This document shows positions 1-9,288 of a stretch of DNA of 64,000 nt, one piece after another (within the stretch, counting starts at the first letter, position 1; every line of letters starts with the position of its first letter). The notes beneath the pieces were generated by a model. It was given only the letters and a program-made list of their open reading frames with translations. It searched no databases and had not been told where the DNA came from. The translations under genes were made by a program, and so were the position numbers. Location: contig NZ_JADPKT010000091.1 of NCBI RefSeq assembly GCF_023074075.1, positions 1-64,000 of the forward strand, read 5' to 3'. This DNA is from Bradyrhizobium sp. 138. Lineage in GTDB: Bacteria; Pseudomonadota; Alphaproteobacteria; Rhizobiales; Xanthobacteraceae.

Positions 1-99
1 CGGCTCGACGAACTCTTGCCCTGGAATTGGCGCGACCGGAACAAGCAAGCCAATCAGGCTGCCTGAGTGACCGCTGCGCGGTCCTCACCGGATGCTTAC
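1..99 (+). mobile_element. IS66-family element, 3' end (tnpC tail and right terminal repeat)
   Basis: The window opens inside an open frame reading RLDELLPWNWRD and ending at TGA 64-66. The ELLPWNW motif is the typical extreme C-terminus of IS66-family transposase TnpC. After the stop the sequence runs to ...GATGCTTAC at 99, whose reverse complement GTAAGCATCC has the form of an IS66 terminal inverted repeat. The rest of the element lies outside the window. The tip overlaps the truncated DUF3800 gene on the other strand, so this is an insertion junction. Confidence 0.7.
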
Positions 100-667
100 C
101 AGGTAGATGTCGGCAAGCTGGATCATGCGGGAGTGGTGCGATCGCGCGAAGTGCACCGAGTCCACGATACTGGTGATCTTGATGCCCCAATCCCACGGCG
201 TACCTTTTGTTCGGTAACGGGCGAAGTCCGCGATCATGTTCTTGAACTCCTGATTGTCCAGGTCGCCGATCAGGATTGTCCGCTCTTCTTGATTCGCCAT
301 CTCGACACGCTCGCAGAAGTGGGCGAACGCGATCCGCGATTTTGTGCTTTGCCTTTAGTTTCTCGTAATCAATGGCCACGTAGACCCGCTTCACAGGCGC
401 GTTCGCCAGGATCTCGGTCAGGCCCTTCAGGACTGCTAGGCGTTCCGGGAAATCCATGTTCCCGAAAGGCCCCTTCTTGAAGTGGATCAAGCGAGCGTGG
501 AAGCAAGTCTCCGGCGTAAGGTCTGCCGTTTCAAACAGCTCGATGGCAAGGTTATTCAGTTGGCTTTCGATCTCCATGATCTTGTCCATGGGCACGCAGA
601 TGCCGCCAACGAAATAGTAGTTCTGGCCCTGTGATGGCTGGGACTTCACTTCGTCGAAATAGGTCAC
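85..667 (-). pseudogene. DUF3800 family protein, truncated by IS66 and frameshifted
   Basis: Read on the minus strand from about 667 the frame gives VTYFDEVKSQ and later FVGGICVPMDK, matching the DUF3800 N-terminus, whose first acidic motif is FDES-like. The frame breaks near 320-335. It resumes with AFAHFCERVEMANQEER and ends with MIQLADIYL, the conserved iQlAD helix of DUF3800. The last four residues (VSIR) and the stop are encoded by the terminal repeat of the adjoining IS66 element, so the insertion removed the natural C-terminus. The start is uncertain (a GTG at 667 is possible). DUF3800 proteins are RNase H-fold-like, often phage or mobile-element associated, with no settled function. 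Confidence 0.65.
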
Positions 668-1030
668 GTACACAGCACAATCTCGCGGGTTAGCAGGGAA
701 GAATGCTCAGAACAGTTACACCGGCCTGAAGCAGAAACTTCCAGTCACATGTTGTCCAGGCTCGATCGACTAAGCCTGCACACGGCAAAGGCCCCCACGA
801 AGGGGCCTTGTTGTTTGGCGAGTTGAGGACGGCGGATAGGACAAACGGCCAAAGCTGCTCCTGGTGCCCTCTCCTTGTTCCCGTTGCTGGACACGGTGGA
901 CGGGTCCATTCAGCCTACGCCGGGTAAAATACCCTCACAGCCGTTTCCCGACTTTGGACTTTCCCGTGCGAGAGGTGATCGCCGGCCGGGACGGTACAAT
1001 TCTGCGCACAGCAACACAGAAGCTGGCAAC
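668..1030. other. Intergenic stretch without a recognisable gene
   Basis: No open frame here has coding character that I recognise. The only visible structure is a GC-rich hairpin at 788-809 with a weak T-rich tail, listed separately. Confidence 0.4.
788..816 (+). terminator. Possible rho-independent terminator hairpin
   Basis: AAGGCCCCC, loop ACGA, GGGGCCTT, then GTTGTTT. The stem is strong but the T tract is broken, so it is only a candidate. No plus-strand gene is recognised immediately upstream. Confidence 0.35.
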
Positions 1031-1845
1031 TTAGAACAGCATCTTGATGTCCTGCGTCAGCGTTTGCCAGAGTGTTAGGGCCACTCTCCAGAATACGCCT
1101 GCTGACGGAATAAGAAGGCAGACAAAGCCGATGGAGTACAAAACCGCGACCACGACGCGGGATATGGGATGAAGCTCGTCGAGGTATCGGTAATGCAGAT
1201 GCAAGTATCCGATTTGTGTCTCTGTCTCCGTCTGCCCGCTCGGGTTTGTCTTTTTGTAGCGCTCCCTGATTCCCCAATACTCTTTGAAGTACTTATCGTT
1301 GTTGTGAGTGAACGCTTTCTCGATATCAACCATCGGAAAGTCGCCGCTTACATCCTTCACTGCTGAAACGTAGGCATTGGCAGAGCCGTAGTATTTGACA
1401 GCGTTTGGACAGCGCCACGAGTAAATAGCGACTGCCGCCGCGATAGCGCAGAGTCCGAAATATATGAGCAGCAACTGGGCGAGACAGACACCTCGTTCGG
1501 CGAGCCGCCCAGCTCACGAATGACATGCAGATACTCCGCGATCTTTGCGTTGAAGATGATCAAGTAGCCTATCAAGGGAATAAGCACCGTCATACGGGCT
1601 GCTGGCGAGCTGCTAACCGCCCAAAAACGCGACCACACCACGGGGCGTAGGTGAAGCAATGAGATGCGATGCGTCATCCGTCCAAAGAACGTGCGTTTCA
1701 TAAATTCGTACCCTTGCGCAAGCTCTAAGCCGGCCACGTGTTCTAACTGCCACTTCAGTATGTTTCTCACCCAAAAGCCGGGAGACCGTACTTCAACACG
1801 AGGCCACCGGCCACACTCGCGGCAGCAATCAGCCCGCTCCACCAA
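1031..1845 (-). pseudogene. Hypothetical multi-spanning membrane protein, frameshifted
   Basis: Two minus-strand frames join into one plausible protein. The upstream frame (start unclear, ATG at 1701 possible) carries a hydrophobic segment MTVLIPLIGYLIIF followed by NAKIAEYLHVIRELGG. Near 1470-1490 the signal moves to a second frame that continues with LLIYFGLCAIAAAVAIYSW, a soluble stretch with HNNDKYFKEYWG, and a final hydrophobic span VVVAVLYSIGFVCLLI. This gives at least three membrane segments. I do not recognise the family. A one-base indel is the simplest explanation; alternatively the 147-codon downstream frame (1031-1474) could be expressed alone from its own ATG. Confidence 0.45.
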
Positions 1846-1851
1846 AAGGAC

Positions 1852-2279
1852 CTAGGCTTGGCCGCTTTCATCGGTGAGTTTTGGATCGTTCAGATATGGA
1901 TCGAGCGGCTCAAGCAACTGGCCGGCGCGAGATCCCAAGCGGGCTGAATCCCGGTGCCCACGACGTCCCAGCTTGGTGACTTCGTGCTGAGTTGGATCGT
2001 CAGCTTATTCCAATATGCGTCGTCCGGATAAAGCTCCGGCGTCACCTTGATGCCGGTGAGCTTCTCGAACTCAGGCAGCTGGGCTGCGACCGCGTCGGCG
2101 TACGGATGAATGTCGTAGGCCCAGACGATCGATGCACCTTCGAACTGCCGCCAGTTGATGTCGTCCGTCTTGGCGTGGGTAGATGTCATGGCCGACCCGG
2201 CCAAAAGCGTGCAGCATATAAGAGCTTTTCTGACAAAATCGGCAGAATGGCCGCAACCAGCGGCGAGCTTCCTTGGCAT
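1852..2279 (-). pseudogene. ABC sugar transporter periplasmic binding protein, N-terminal remnant
   Basis: From ATG 2279 the frame encodes a signal peptide (LICCTLLAGSAMTSTHAKT) and the beginning of a family 1 extracellular solute-binding protein, with the segments DIHPYADAVAAQLPEFEKLTGIKV and WDVVGTGIQPAW shown in part. After residue ~115 the frame shifts: the expected LEPLDPYLNDPKL continues in another frame and stops at TAG 1852-1854. Intact proteins of this family are about 420-450 residues, so more than two thirds is missing. No permease or ATPase gene is adjacent. Confidence 0.6.
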
Positions 2280-2754
2280 GATCCCCTCCGATGGGCTCTT
2301 TGTCCCGTAAACCACGCGCCCTCCTCATCCGAAAGGCCGCAGTGGTGGGAACGCTAGCGGTCATTCTTCCGTCGTAACCGGCTTTTCGAACTCAGGTTGG
2401 GTAAAATTGAGTAAGGTCAAGAAGTGGATGATTCAGCACAGAATCGCGAATTGGGAGAAAGCTCCGCCGGGCCAGACGGGTATTGAAGTTAGAGGCATGG
2501 AAGCAGTGATGCTGCACATTCATTCAGCGCATGCAAAACGGCAGGCTGATGATCAGCTTGCCGCGCAGCGTATGCCGGTTCGGATCGAGCGTCTATGATG
2601 ACTTCCACTGAACTGCTCAAGAGCACTGAGCGCAAGGCTCGTCAGGGGTTGGGTTGATCGTGCAAATCAATTCCTCGAGTTGCGCTCAAGCAGCCTTCGC
2701 GGAGGTCCTGGCCCTAAACAGGCCCTCACATTGAACGCGAGGACCCGTTTCGAT
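2280..2754. other. Intergenic stretch, no convincing gene
   Basis: A 63-codon plus-strand frame at 2407-2598 is open but resembles nothing I know and has no clear ribosome site. I see no other feature. Confidence 0.3.
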
Positions 2755-3066
2755 CTACGGGCTCCGCAACCCGATAGAGCGAAGCGTTTCCTGCAACGCG
2801 TGATCGATCGTCGATAATTGACTAAGCCTCAGCAGCAGTAGTTCATTCAACGAGTTTATATGGCATTGAAGGTTCTCGCGCACGCGCCGGTCATCAACGC
2901 TCCCAGTCATGCTCTCAATGGTCCTGAGACATTCGCGCAAACTCTCGATGCTCCGTCGCAATGTTTGACAGTGTCTCCTGGTCTCTGAGATCTGGTTTCT
3001 CTCCTCGAAAGGAACAGTGATGATGTTTGCGCCCGCAACTTCGGACGAAGTCTCAGCTGTATCCAT
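2755..3066 (-). CDS. Hypothetical protein, helical, 103 aa
   Basis: The frame starts MDTAETSSEVAG and is almost entirely predicted helix, with heptad-like leucines through RRSIESLRECLRTIE and NSLNELLLLRLSQL, so a coiled coil or helical bundle is likely. It has no signal peptide or membrane span. I do not recognise the family. Length and amino-acid composition look like a real gene, but no neighbour suggests a role. Confidence 0.45.
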   Translation of the reverse strand: MDTAETSSEVAGANIITVPFEERNQISETRRHCQTLRRSIESLRECLRTIESMTGSVDDRRVRENLQCHINSLNELLLLRLSQLSTIDHALQETLRSIGLRSP

Positions 3067-3479
3067 TTGATTCCTTCATTTCGGATTGTGCTGCCCGTTG
3101 ATCTTCCTTCAGGACGGTGGAAGCGCCTACTAGGCAGCTTTAAGGTACGCGAACCATCATCAGGAACTTCTCGACTCGGGTCTTCAGTCGCCGCTGTCGT
3201 TGGACAGCCTCTGTGCCGAGACAAGCAGCTGGCTTAAAGCCGAACAGGCGTCCGTTGCGCCGCGTTTGACGTCGGCAATGCATGCCACTGCCGCCTTACG
3301 CTCCCTGCTGCACGTTTCGGGAAATGCCTTTGCGTGGCTGGCTACCCCCTGCTCTCAACTGCAGACGGGATCGCCATGAGATTTCCGAGACCCGGCTTAT
3401 GATCCCGCCGATCTTCTGGATTGCGAGGGAACCTACGGCCGACTGCATATCATCGATTTGTGGACTGATCTCGCCAGTC
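3067..3479. other. Intergenic stretch, no convincing gene
   Basis: Only short overlapping frames on both strands, none with recognisable motifs. Confidence 0.3.
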
Positions 3480-3665
3480 TCAAGCCGTCCGCAACCGACG
3501 AAGCCATTTATGGTCGGCTTCCCGCCGCTCCCTGAACCGGTCGACGCATTTCTTGGAGCAAAGTGCCGTTCGCCAGCTGTAGTAGCGTACGAGCCCAAAC
3601 CTTCGACCGCACATTGCGCAGAACTTTACTGAACCGTGCTGGGAACGATAAGAGCTATCGTGCAT
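3480..3665 (-). CDS. Small zinc-ribbon-like protein, 61 aa
   Basis: The 61-residue frame contains FCAMCGRRF and LCSKKCVDRF, that is C-x2-C followed about 19 residues later by C-x3-C. This spacing suggests a single zinc-binding knuckle, and the C-terminus is strongly basic. Small proteins of this kind are common in rhizobial accessory DNA, but I cannot assign a function. Start at ATG 3665. Confidence 0.45.
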   Translation of the reverse strand: MHDSSYRSQHGSVKFCAMCGRRFGLVRYYSWRTALCSKKCVDRFRERREADHKWLRRLRTA

Positions 3666-3878
3666 TCTCGCCTCCTGTCGGCGTTACGTGGGTGCCTCCT
3701 GCATCTTCTTCACCGCAGCACTGACCTACGGGACGACAATGCCAAGCCTCTCGGCGCACGATTGGCGCAAGAGTCTGAGTGCGCCCTCCTTGGCGACCGG
3801 AACATTCAATTTGAGTGCTTCGCCGTGACCGCTGAACCTAACGATACCTGAATCTTAATTGATGCAACAAACAGGGTC

Positions 3879-4188
3879 TTAACTGTGAAATCCTGCGCTC
3901 TGACCCGCATTCTCGGCGCAAATCAACAGATCGAGCCAGTAGGGCGCGTATAGCTGCATCGCCTGGCGCAGGGTGCGCCAGTCTTTTTTAACTGGCGAGA
4001 TCCGATATCCCCTGGCTATGAGGTCGGTGAGATGTAGATTTGAAGGCTGCTTTGGCGAAGCCGAAGCGCCTGCCTTCGTCAGAAAAGCATGCAGAGCAGA
4101 TCGAATCCCGCCTTGGGAGCCCCCGCCTGCATTCGATGAGACAGAGGCAAGATGGGCGAGATTGCCAACGGCGATTATTGTTTGAAAT
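3879..4188 (-). pseudogene. Unrecognised protein, C-terminal coding remnant
   Basis: One minus-strand frame without a start codon reads ...TIIAVGNLAHLA..., then LHLTDLIARGYRISPVKKDW, and ends LLICAENAGQSAGFHS at TAA 3879-3881. It is about 100 residues and has ordinary protein composition, whereas the alternative frames do not. The upstream part is missing; the frame runs toward the hypX remnant. I do not recognise the family. Confidence 0.35.
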
Positions 4189-4277
4189 CATCGCAGCGGA
4201 ATGACGCTTTGAACGCGGTCTGCAGCGTGTCCGTGGTTAGGGAAGAAAGCCAGCGCAATCGACCGAGCCAACAGGAC

Positions 4278-4618
4278 CTAGATCGGACCGGCGTCGAACT
4301 CGCCATCCGCCTGCAGCACCGTGACACCCCACTCCGCGACGCCCTCGAGAATGGCCCGGTCGAGAGCCGCAGGACCGCGGTCACCTGGCGGGCCGGGGTG
4401 CACGATGAGGCAACGCACGCCACGCCAGACATCGTCCGGGATCGGCCGTTTCAAGAACGGCGCGATAACGAGGTCGGGCGGATACAGCGCAACACTTCGC
4501 GGGTCACGTCGGGATGGATATCGAGCTCGACCGAGATCTCATGGCTACGCTCGCAGAGTTCGACATGCAGCCGCTGCGTCAGGTTGTTCAAGGAATGCGA
4601 CAAAAGCAGAATGGGCAT
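4278..4618 (-). pseudogene. hypX: hypX/hoxX N-terminal remnant
   Basis: HypX is an accessory maturation protein of NiFe hydrogenases, linked to CO-ligand synthesis from formyl-tetrahydrofolate. From ATG 4618 the frame gives MPILLLSHSLNNLTQRLHVE, the typical HypX start. After about 44 residues a one-base shift is needed to continue with LVIAPFLKRPIPDDVW, LIVHPGPPGDRGPAALD and EWGVTVLQADGEFDAGPI. It then meets TAG 4278-4280. Intact HypX is around 550-590 residues, so only the formyltransferase-like N-terminus is left. It follows hypE by 8 bases, the position hypX holds in rhizobial hup clusters. Confidence 0.8.
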
Positions 4619-4626
4619 CCTGAGCC

Positions 4627-5667
4627 TCAACAGATCCGAGGTAATTGTTCGCCCGACAGCCAGTCGACGATCCTTCCGCCGCCAAAGCTCGTCGCCATCT
4701 GCACGAAATGGTGGTCGTCTGCCACGGCCTCGCCGATCTCGGCGGCATCACGGCCGAACGGATGCACCCGCATCGCCGCAAGCACGGCTGCTGCAACCTC
4801 GGGCGCCACGATGGCTGCGAGCTTGCCTTCGTTGGCGACGTAGAGCGGATCGAGCCCGAGCAGTTCGCAGGCCGCAGCAACACCTGGCTTCACCGGGATC
4901 GCCGCCTCCTGAAGTCGGAAGCCGAGGCCGGACTGCTGGGCGATCTCGTTCAGCGTCGCGGCGAGCCCACCGCGGGTGGGATCGCGCATCAAACGGATGC
5001 CCTTGCCGCCGGCCGCCAGCATGCTCGCCACGAAATCATGCAACGACGCGGAATCCGAGACGATCTCGGTCTCAAAAGCGAGGTTCTGGCGTTTGGACAT
5101 GATGGCGACGCCATGGTCCCCGAGCGTTCCAGAGATCAGGACACGATCGCCGACGCGGGCATTCCCAGCAGAGAGGTCGAGCCCGGCAGGCACGACACCG
5201 ACCCCGGCTGTCGAGATGAACAGGCCGTCGGCCTTGCCGCGCTCGACGACCTTCGTGTCACCGGTGATGATGTAGACGCCCGCGGCTCGCGCGGCCTCGC
5301 CCATGGAATCCGCAATCATCTTCAGGTCGGAGAAACGAAAACCCTCCTCGATGATAAAGCTCGCCGAGAGATAGAGGGGCCGCGCGCCGGCCATGGCGAT
5401 GTCGTTGACCGTGCCATGCACGGCGAGCGAGCCGATATTGCCGCCCGGAAAGAACAGCGGCGAGACCACATAGCCGTCGGTCGTCATCACCATGCGCCCG
5501 GCGCCGACATCGAACGCAGACTGGTCGTTGCCGCACGCCAGCCATTCATTGCCGAAGGCCTCGTGGAACAGGCCCGAGATCAGTTGCGACATGGCGCGGC
5601 CACCGGATCCGTGGGACAGGTCGACGCAGCCGTTGCTTATGTCGAGCTTGCGCTGATGGGCTTTCAT
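4627..5667 (-). CDS. hypE: Hydrogenase maturation protein HypE (carbamoyl dehydratase)
   Basis: HypE receives a carbamoyl group from HypF on its C-terminal cysteine and dehydrates it with ATP to a thiocyanate, the cyanide donor for the NiFe site. The 346-residue product has the PurM/AIR-synthase-like fold signals LSHGSGGRAMSQL at the N-terminus, MTTDGYVVSPLFFPGG, the nucleotide-site TGDTKVVERGKADG, and DPTRGGLAATLNEIA. It ends in PRIC, the essential terminal cysteine. Start at ATG 5667 overlaps the hypD stop (ATGA); an in-frame upstream extension to 5775 lies inside hypD. It appears intact. Confidence 0.96.
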   Translation of the reverse strand: MKAHQRKLDISNGCVDLSHGSGGRAMSQLISGLFHEAFGNEWLACGNDQSAFDVGAGRMVMTTDGYVVSPLFFPGGNIGSLAVHGTVNDIAMAGARPLYLSASFIIEEGFRFSDLKMIADSMGEAARAAGVYIITGDTKVVERGKADGLFISTAGVGVVPAGLDLSAGNARVGDRVLISGTLGDHGVAIMSKRQNLAFETEIVSDSASLHDFVASMLAAGGKGIRLMRDPTRGGLAATLNEIAQQSGLGFRLQEAAIPVKPGVAAACELLGLDPLYVANEGKLAAIVAPEVAAAVLAAMRVHPFGRDAAEIGEAVADDHHFVQMATSFGGGRIVDWLSGEQLPRIC

Positions 5668-6806
5668 GACGCCCGCCGTTGCTGATGATCGCGGAAGCGG
5701 CCGTAAGTCCAGTGTGCCGCACATGCACCCTCGGACGAGACCATGCAGGACCCCATCGGCGTCTCCGGCGTGCACACCGTGCCGAACAGCTGGCAGTCAA
5801 CCGGCTTCTTCACGCCGCGCAGGATGGCGCCGCATTCACAGGCCGGATTGTCGGCAACGCGAAGCTCGTTCATGTCGAAGCGGACCTCGGCGTCGTATTT
5901 GGAGTAGGCCCGCTTCAGCTTGAGCCCGCTATAAGGCACTAGGCCGAGACCGCGCCACTCGAACTGGTCGCGCGGCTCGAAGATGTCGGAGACCTCCTCC
6001 TTGGCGCGCAGATTGCCGTCACGGGTCACTGCGCGGCTATACTGGTTCTCCACCTCATGCCGGTGCTCGTTGACCTGCCGCACCAGCATCAGGATCGCCT
6101 GCATCATGTCGAGCGGCTCGAAGCCCGCGATCACCACCGGCTTGCCAAATTCTTCGGCAAAGAACTCGTAAGGCTCGGTGCCGATGATGGTCGAGACATG
6201 GCCCGGCCCGACGAAGCCGTCGATCTCGACACGGTCGATATTGCGGATATCGGGGCTTTCCAGGATGTTCTGCATCGCCGGCGGCGTCAGCACATGATTG
6301 CAGAACACGCTGAAGTTCTTGAGCTGCTTCTTATCAGCGAGCCGGATCATCATGGCAGTCGGCGGCGTCGTGGTCTCGAAGCCGATGGCGAAGAACACGA
6401 CCGCGCGGCCGGGAATTTCTTCCGCAACACGGATTGCATCAATCGTGGAATAAACCATACGGACGTCGCCGCCGCGCGCCTTCGCCTTCAGCAGCGAGCC
6501 ACCCTGCGAGCCCGGCACCCGCATCAGGTCGCCGTAGACGCAAAGGATCACGTCCGGCCGCTCGGCGAGCCGGATCGCCATGTCGATGCGTCCCGCTGGC
6601 AAGACGCAGACAGGGCAGCCGGGGCCGTGGATCATCCGCACGTTCTTCGGCAGCATGTCCTCCAGCCCGTAGCGGGAGATTGCATGCGTGTGGCCACCGC
6701 AAAATTCCATGAAACGATAGGATTTTTCCGGATCGGCCTCCGAGCGAATCGCCTTCGCCAATCCCAGCGCGATCTCCTTGTCGCGAAACTCGTCGGCATA
6801 TTTCAT
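5664..6806 (-). CDS. hypD: Hydrogenase maturation protein HypD
   Basis: HypD is the iron-sulfur scaffold on which, with HypC, the Fe(CN)2CO unit is built. The 380-residue product carries the conserved CGGHTHAISRYG near residue 38, GPGCPVCVLP near 66, and the cysteine-rich C-terminal region with CECGAILRG, CQLFGTVCTPETPMGSC and SEGACAAHW that holds the 4Fe-4S cluster. Length is normal. It overlaps hypC by 4 bases upstream and hypE by 4 bases downstream, so the three are translationally coupled. Confidence 0.97.
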   Translation of the reverse strand: MKYADEFRDKEIALGLAKAIRSEADPEKSYRFMEFCGGHTHAISRYGLEDMLPKNVRMIHGPGCPVCVLPAGRIDMAIRLAERPDVILCVYGDLMRVPGSQGGSLLKAKARGGDVRMVYSTIDAIRVAEEIPGRAVVFFAIGFETTTPPTAMMIRLADKKQLKNFSVFCNHVLTPPAMQNILESPDIRNIDRVEIDGFVGPGHVSTIIGTEPYEFFAEEFGKPVVIAGFEPLDMMQAILMLVRQVNEHRHEVENQYSRAVTRDGNLRAKEEVSDIFEPRDQFEWRGLGLVPYSGLKLKRAYSKYDAEVRFDMNELRVADNPACECGAILRGVKKPVDCQLFGTVCTPETPMGSCMVSSEGACAAHWTYGRFRDHQQRRAS

Positions 6807-7039
6807 TGCGCGGCCTCCCGGCTTTCGGCGCCGATTTCACGCAACAGCCCCAGCGTCCGCTGCGCCTCCTCCGGATCGATCTTGGTCAGGGCGTAGCCCA
6901 CATGGATGATCACGTGGTCGCCGACGGCGAGGTTTTCGATCAGCGCCACCGAGATCTCCTTGCTGACGCCATCGATCGAGACGACGGCCATGTCGTCGGG
7001 CAGGAGCTTTGTGACCTCAGCAGGTATCGCGAGACACAT
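6803..7039 (-). CDS. hypC: Hydrogenase maturation chaperone HypC
   Basis: The 78-residue protein begins MCLAIPAEV; the cysteine after the initiator methionine is the residue that binds iron and the large-subunit precursor. The body (VSIDGVSKEISVALIENL, then VGDHVIIHVGYALTKID) is the normal HypC/HupF beta-barrel. HypC and HypD form the complex where the CN and CO ligands are placed on iron before transfer to HupL. The start codon touches the hypF stop. A paralogue, hupF, lies at 13.9 kb. Confidence 0.96.
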   Translation of the reverse strand: MCLAIPAEVTKLLPDDMAVVSIDGVSKEISVALIENLAVGDHVIIHVGYALTKIDPEEAQRTLGLLREIGAESREAAQ

Positions 7040-9288
7040 CAGGCGTTTCCTTCCGGGCCTTGCTGTTCGAGGAGTTGGAGCGCGGCGAGCCAGGCCTGCC
7101 CGAGGCTGAGGCCGCCGTCATTGGACGGCACCTGGCGAGGCAGCAACGGCGAGAGCCCGGCGGCGACGCAGCCGCGCCCGATCTCGTTTGCGAGGATCGC
7201 ATTGAGGAAACAGCCACCGCTCAGGATGACGGTCGTGACGCTGGTCTCCAGTGCCGCGCGCGCGATCCAGTCGACGCAGGCGGCGGCGAAGGTGCCATGG
7301 AAGAGGTCGGCCCCATCGACCGGATCGACCGCAAGGCGCTCGAGCAAGGGGAAAAGAGACAACACGCCATTCTCGATCGTCCAGCCGTCCTCCGCGAGGC
7401 GCGGTGTGCGGACACGCGCTTCCAGTTTCATTGCGGCTTCGCCCTCGTAACTCTGCACCGGACAGAGACCAAGCAGCCCCGCCGCCGCGTCAAACAGCCG
7501 GCCGGCGCTGGTCGTCGTCGCCACGCCGGGCTGGTCGAGCATAGCGCAGAGACGCGCAGCCTGCGGCTGCATCGCAAAGCGCTTCCCAATCGCGTCGCCG
7601 CGCCGCAAGGCGTGCAGCACGCTCGCGGCCATGCGCCACGGCTCGCGCGTCGCGCGATCGCCACCGGGCATCTTCATCGGCGCCAGATGTCCGAGCCGCC
7701 GGAAGCGTGCACCATCGCACGAGAGCAACTCGCCGCCCCAATTGCCACCGTCGCTGCCATAGCCGAAGCCGTCGAGCACCAGCGCCAACGCTGGCCCTGC
7801 GACGCCATGTTCCGCCATCACGGATGCCGCATGGGCATGGTGATGCTGGACCGCGATCAGCCGCCTCCCGCTGGCTTCGGCGAAACGGGTCGAAGCCATG
7901 TTCGGATGCAGGTCGTGGGCGATGACGACCGGCTCGATGTCCAGCGTCGAGAGCAGGTGATCCACCGTCTCCTCGAAAAAGCGAATGCCTTCCGCGGTGT
8001 CGAGATCGCCGATGTGCTGGGAGACGAAGGCTTCGTTGCCGCGGATGATGGTGACCGTCGACTTCAGCGCGCCGCCGACCGCAAGCACCGACGGGACGGA
8101 CTTCGCGAGCCTAATCGGCTCGGGAATATAGCCGCGGGCGCGGCGGATGAACTGCGCTCGGCCCGCGACGACCGACACGACAGAGTCGTCCGCGCGGGTG
8201 ACGATGTCGCGGTCATGCGTGACGATCAGGTCGGCGATGCCGGCAAGCCGCCGTTTGGCCTCGTCATTGACGACCACCAGCGGCTCGCCGCCAGGATTGG
8301 CGCTGGTTGCCACGATCGCCCAACTTGCGCCGTCCGCTCGCGGATGCGCTGAATTGAGCGCCTTCAGCACCAGATGATGCAGCGGCGCGACGGGCAGCAT
8401 GACGCCGATCCGCGACAGCTCCGGCGCAATCGCGGGCGGGAGCATATCGCGGGATCTCATCAGCACGATGGGCCGCGGCGAGGATTCCAGCAGCGCGAGC
8501 CCGACCCCATCGATTTCAGCGATCTCGCCGACCACATCCGTCGAACCGACCATCACGGCGAACGGCTTCTGATTGCGATGCTTCCGGCGCCGCAGACGCC
8601 ACACAGCCGCATCTTCACGGGCATTGCACAGCAATTGATATCCGCCGAGCCCCTTGATCGCGACGATCCGTCCATCAGCGATCGCAGTGGCGATCTGCTT
8701 GGTATCATGACTGATCCTTGGCCCACATCGCGGGCAGGCAATTGCTTCGGCGTGGAAGCGACGGCTCGCCGGATCGGCATAGTCTGCTGCGCAGGCCGTG
8801 CACATCGCGAAGCGTCTCATCGCGGTGGTACGGCGGTCATAGGGCAGCCGCTCGGCGATGGTGTAGCGCGGGCCGCAATGGGTGCAACTGACGAAAGGAT
8901 AGAGATGGAAGCGGCTCGCCGGATCAAACAGCTCGCTCAGACACTGCGGACAGGTCGCGGCATCAGCGGCGATCCGGGTCGAGACCTTGCCCTGCTCACT
9001 GGCGCGGATGTGGAACTCGTCGCTTTCGGTGATGCCGACCGGTTGCACGGAAATCTCGTCTATCCGAGCCAGTGGTGGTTTTTCCAGCGGCAGCGCATCG
9101 ACAAAATCGGCGGCGCGGTCGCCCTCGACCTCGATCACCACGCCACCGGGATCATTGGCAACGAAGCCGCCGAGCCGATAGCGCGCGGCGAGGCCGTAGA
9201 CGTAGGGACGAAAGCCCACGCCCTGCACGGCGCCGCGCACATGCAGGCGCAGCCGTGTTCGGTCTCGCGCCATGGCCTCGCCGCTCAT
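7039..9288 (-). CDS. hypF: Carbamoyltransferase HypF
   Basis: HypF converts carbamoyl phosphate and ATP to carbamoyl adenylate and carbamoylates HypE. The 749-residue product has an acylphosphatase domain (about 10-95, motif VRGAVQGVGFRPYVYGLA), two zinc fingers with paired C-x2-C motifs (CPQC...CTHC and CTAC...CPRC, about 115-195), a YrdC-like domain (about 205-380), and a Kae1-like domain with the metal-binding VQHHHAHAASVMAEHG and the late LSGGCFLNAIL. All modules and motif residues appear present. It overlaps hypB by 4 bases at its start and abuts hypC. Confidence 0.97.
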   Translation of the reverse strand: MSGEAMARDRTRLRLHVRGAVQGVGFRPYVYGLAARYRLGGFVANDPGGVVIEVEGDRAADFVDALPLEKPPLARIDEISVQPVGITESDEFHIRASEQGKVSTRIAADAATCPQCLSELFDPASRFHLYPFVSCTHCGPRYTIAERLPYDRRTTAMRRFAMCTACAADYADPASRRFHAEAIACPRCGPRISHDTKQIATAIADGRIVAIKGLGGYQLLCNAREDAAVWRLRRRKHRNQKPFAVMVGSTDVVGEIAEIDGVGLALLESSPRPIVLMRSRDMLPPAIAPELSRIGVMLPVAPLHHLVLKALNSAHPRADGASWAIVATSANPGGEPLVVVNDEAKRRLAGIADLIVTHDRDIVTRADDSVVSVVAGRAQFIRRARGYIPEPIRLAKSVPSVLAVGGALKSTVTIIRGNEAFVSQHIGDLDTAEGIRFFEETVDHLLSTLDIEPVVIAHDLHPNMASTRFAEASGRRLIAVQHHHAHAASVMAEHGVAGPALALVLDGFGYGSDGGNWGGELLSCDGARFRRLGHLAPMKMPGGDRATREPWRMAASVLHALRRGDAIGKRFAMQPQAARLCAMLDQPGVATTTSAGRLFDAAAGLLGLCPVQSYEGEAAMKLEARVRTPRLAEDGWTIENGVLSLFPLLERLAVDPVDGADLFHGTFAAACVDWIARAALETSVTTVILSGGCFLNAILANEIGRGCVAAGLSPLLPRQVPSNDGGLSLGQAWLAALQLLEQQGPEGNA

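Noticed and set aside
3963..3989. Perfect hairpin CTGGCGCA-GGG-TGCGCCAG followed by TCTTTTTT, a textbook terminator
   Set aside because: It lies inside a minus-strand coding remnant (3879-4188) where the same bases encode SPVKKDWRTLRQAMQ, and no plus-strand gene precedes it; probably coincidental.
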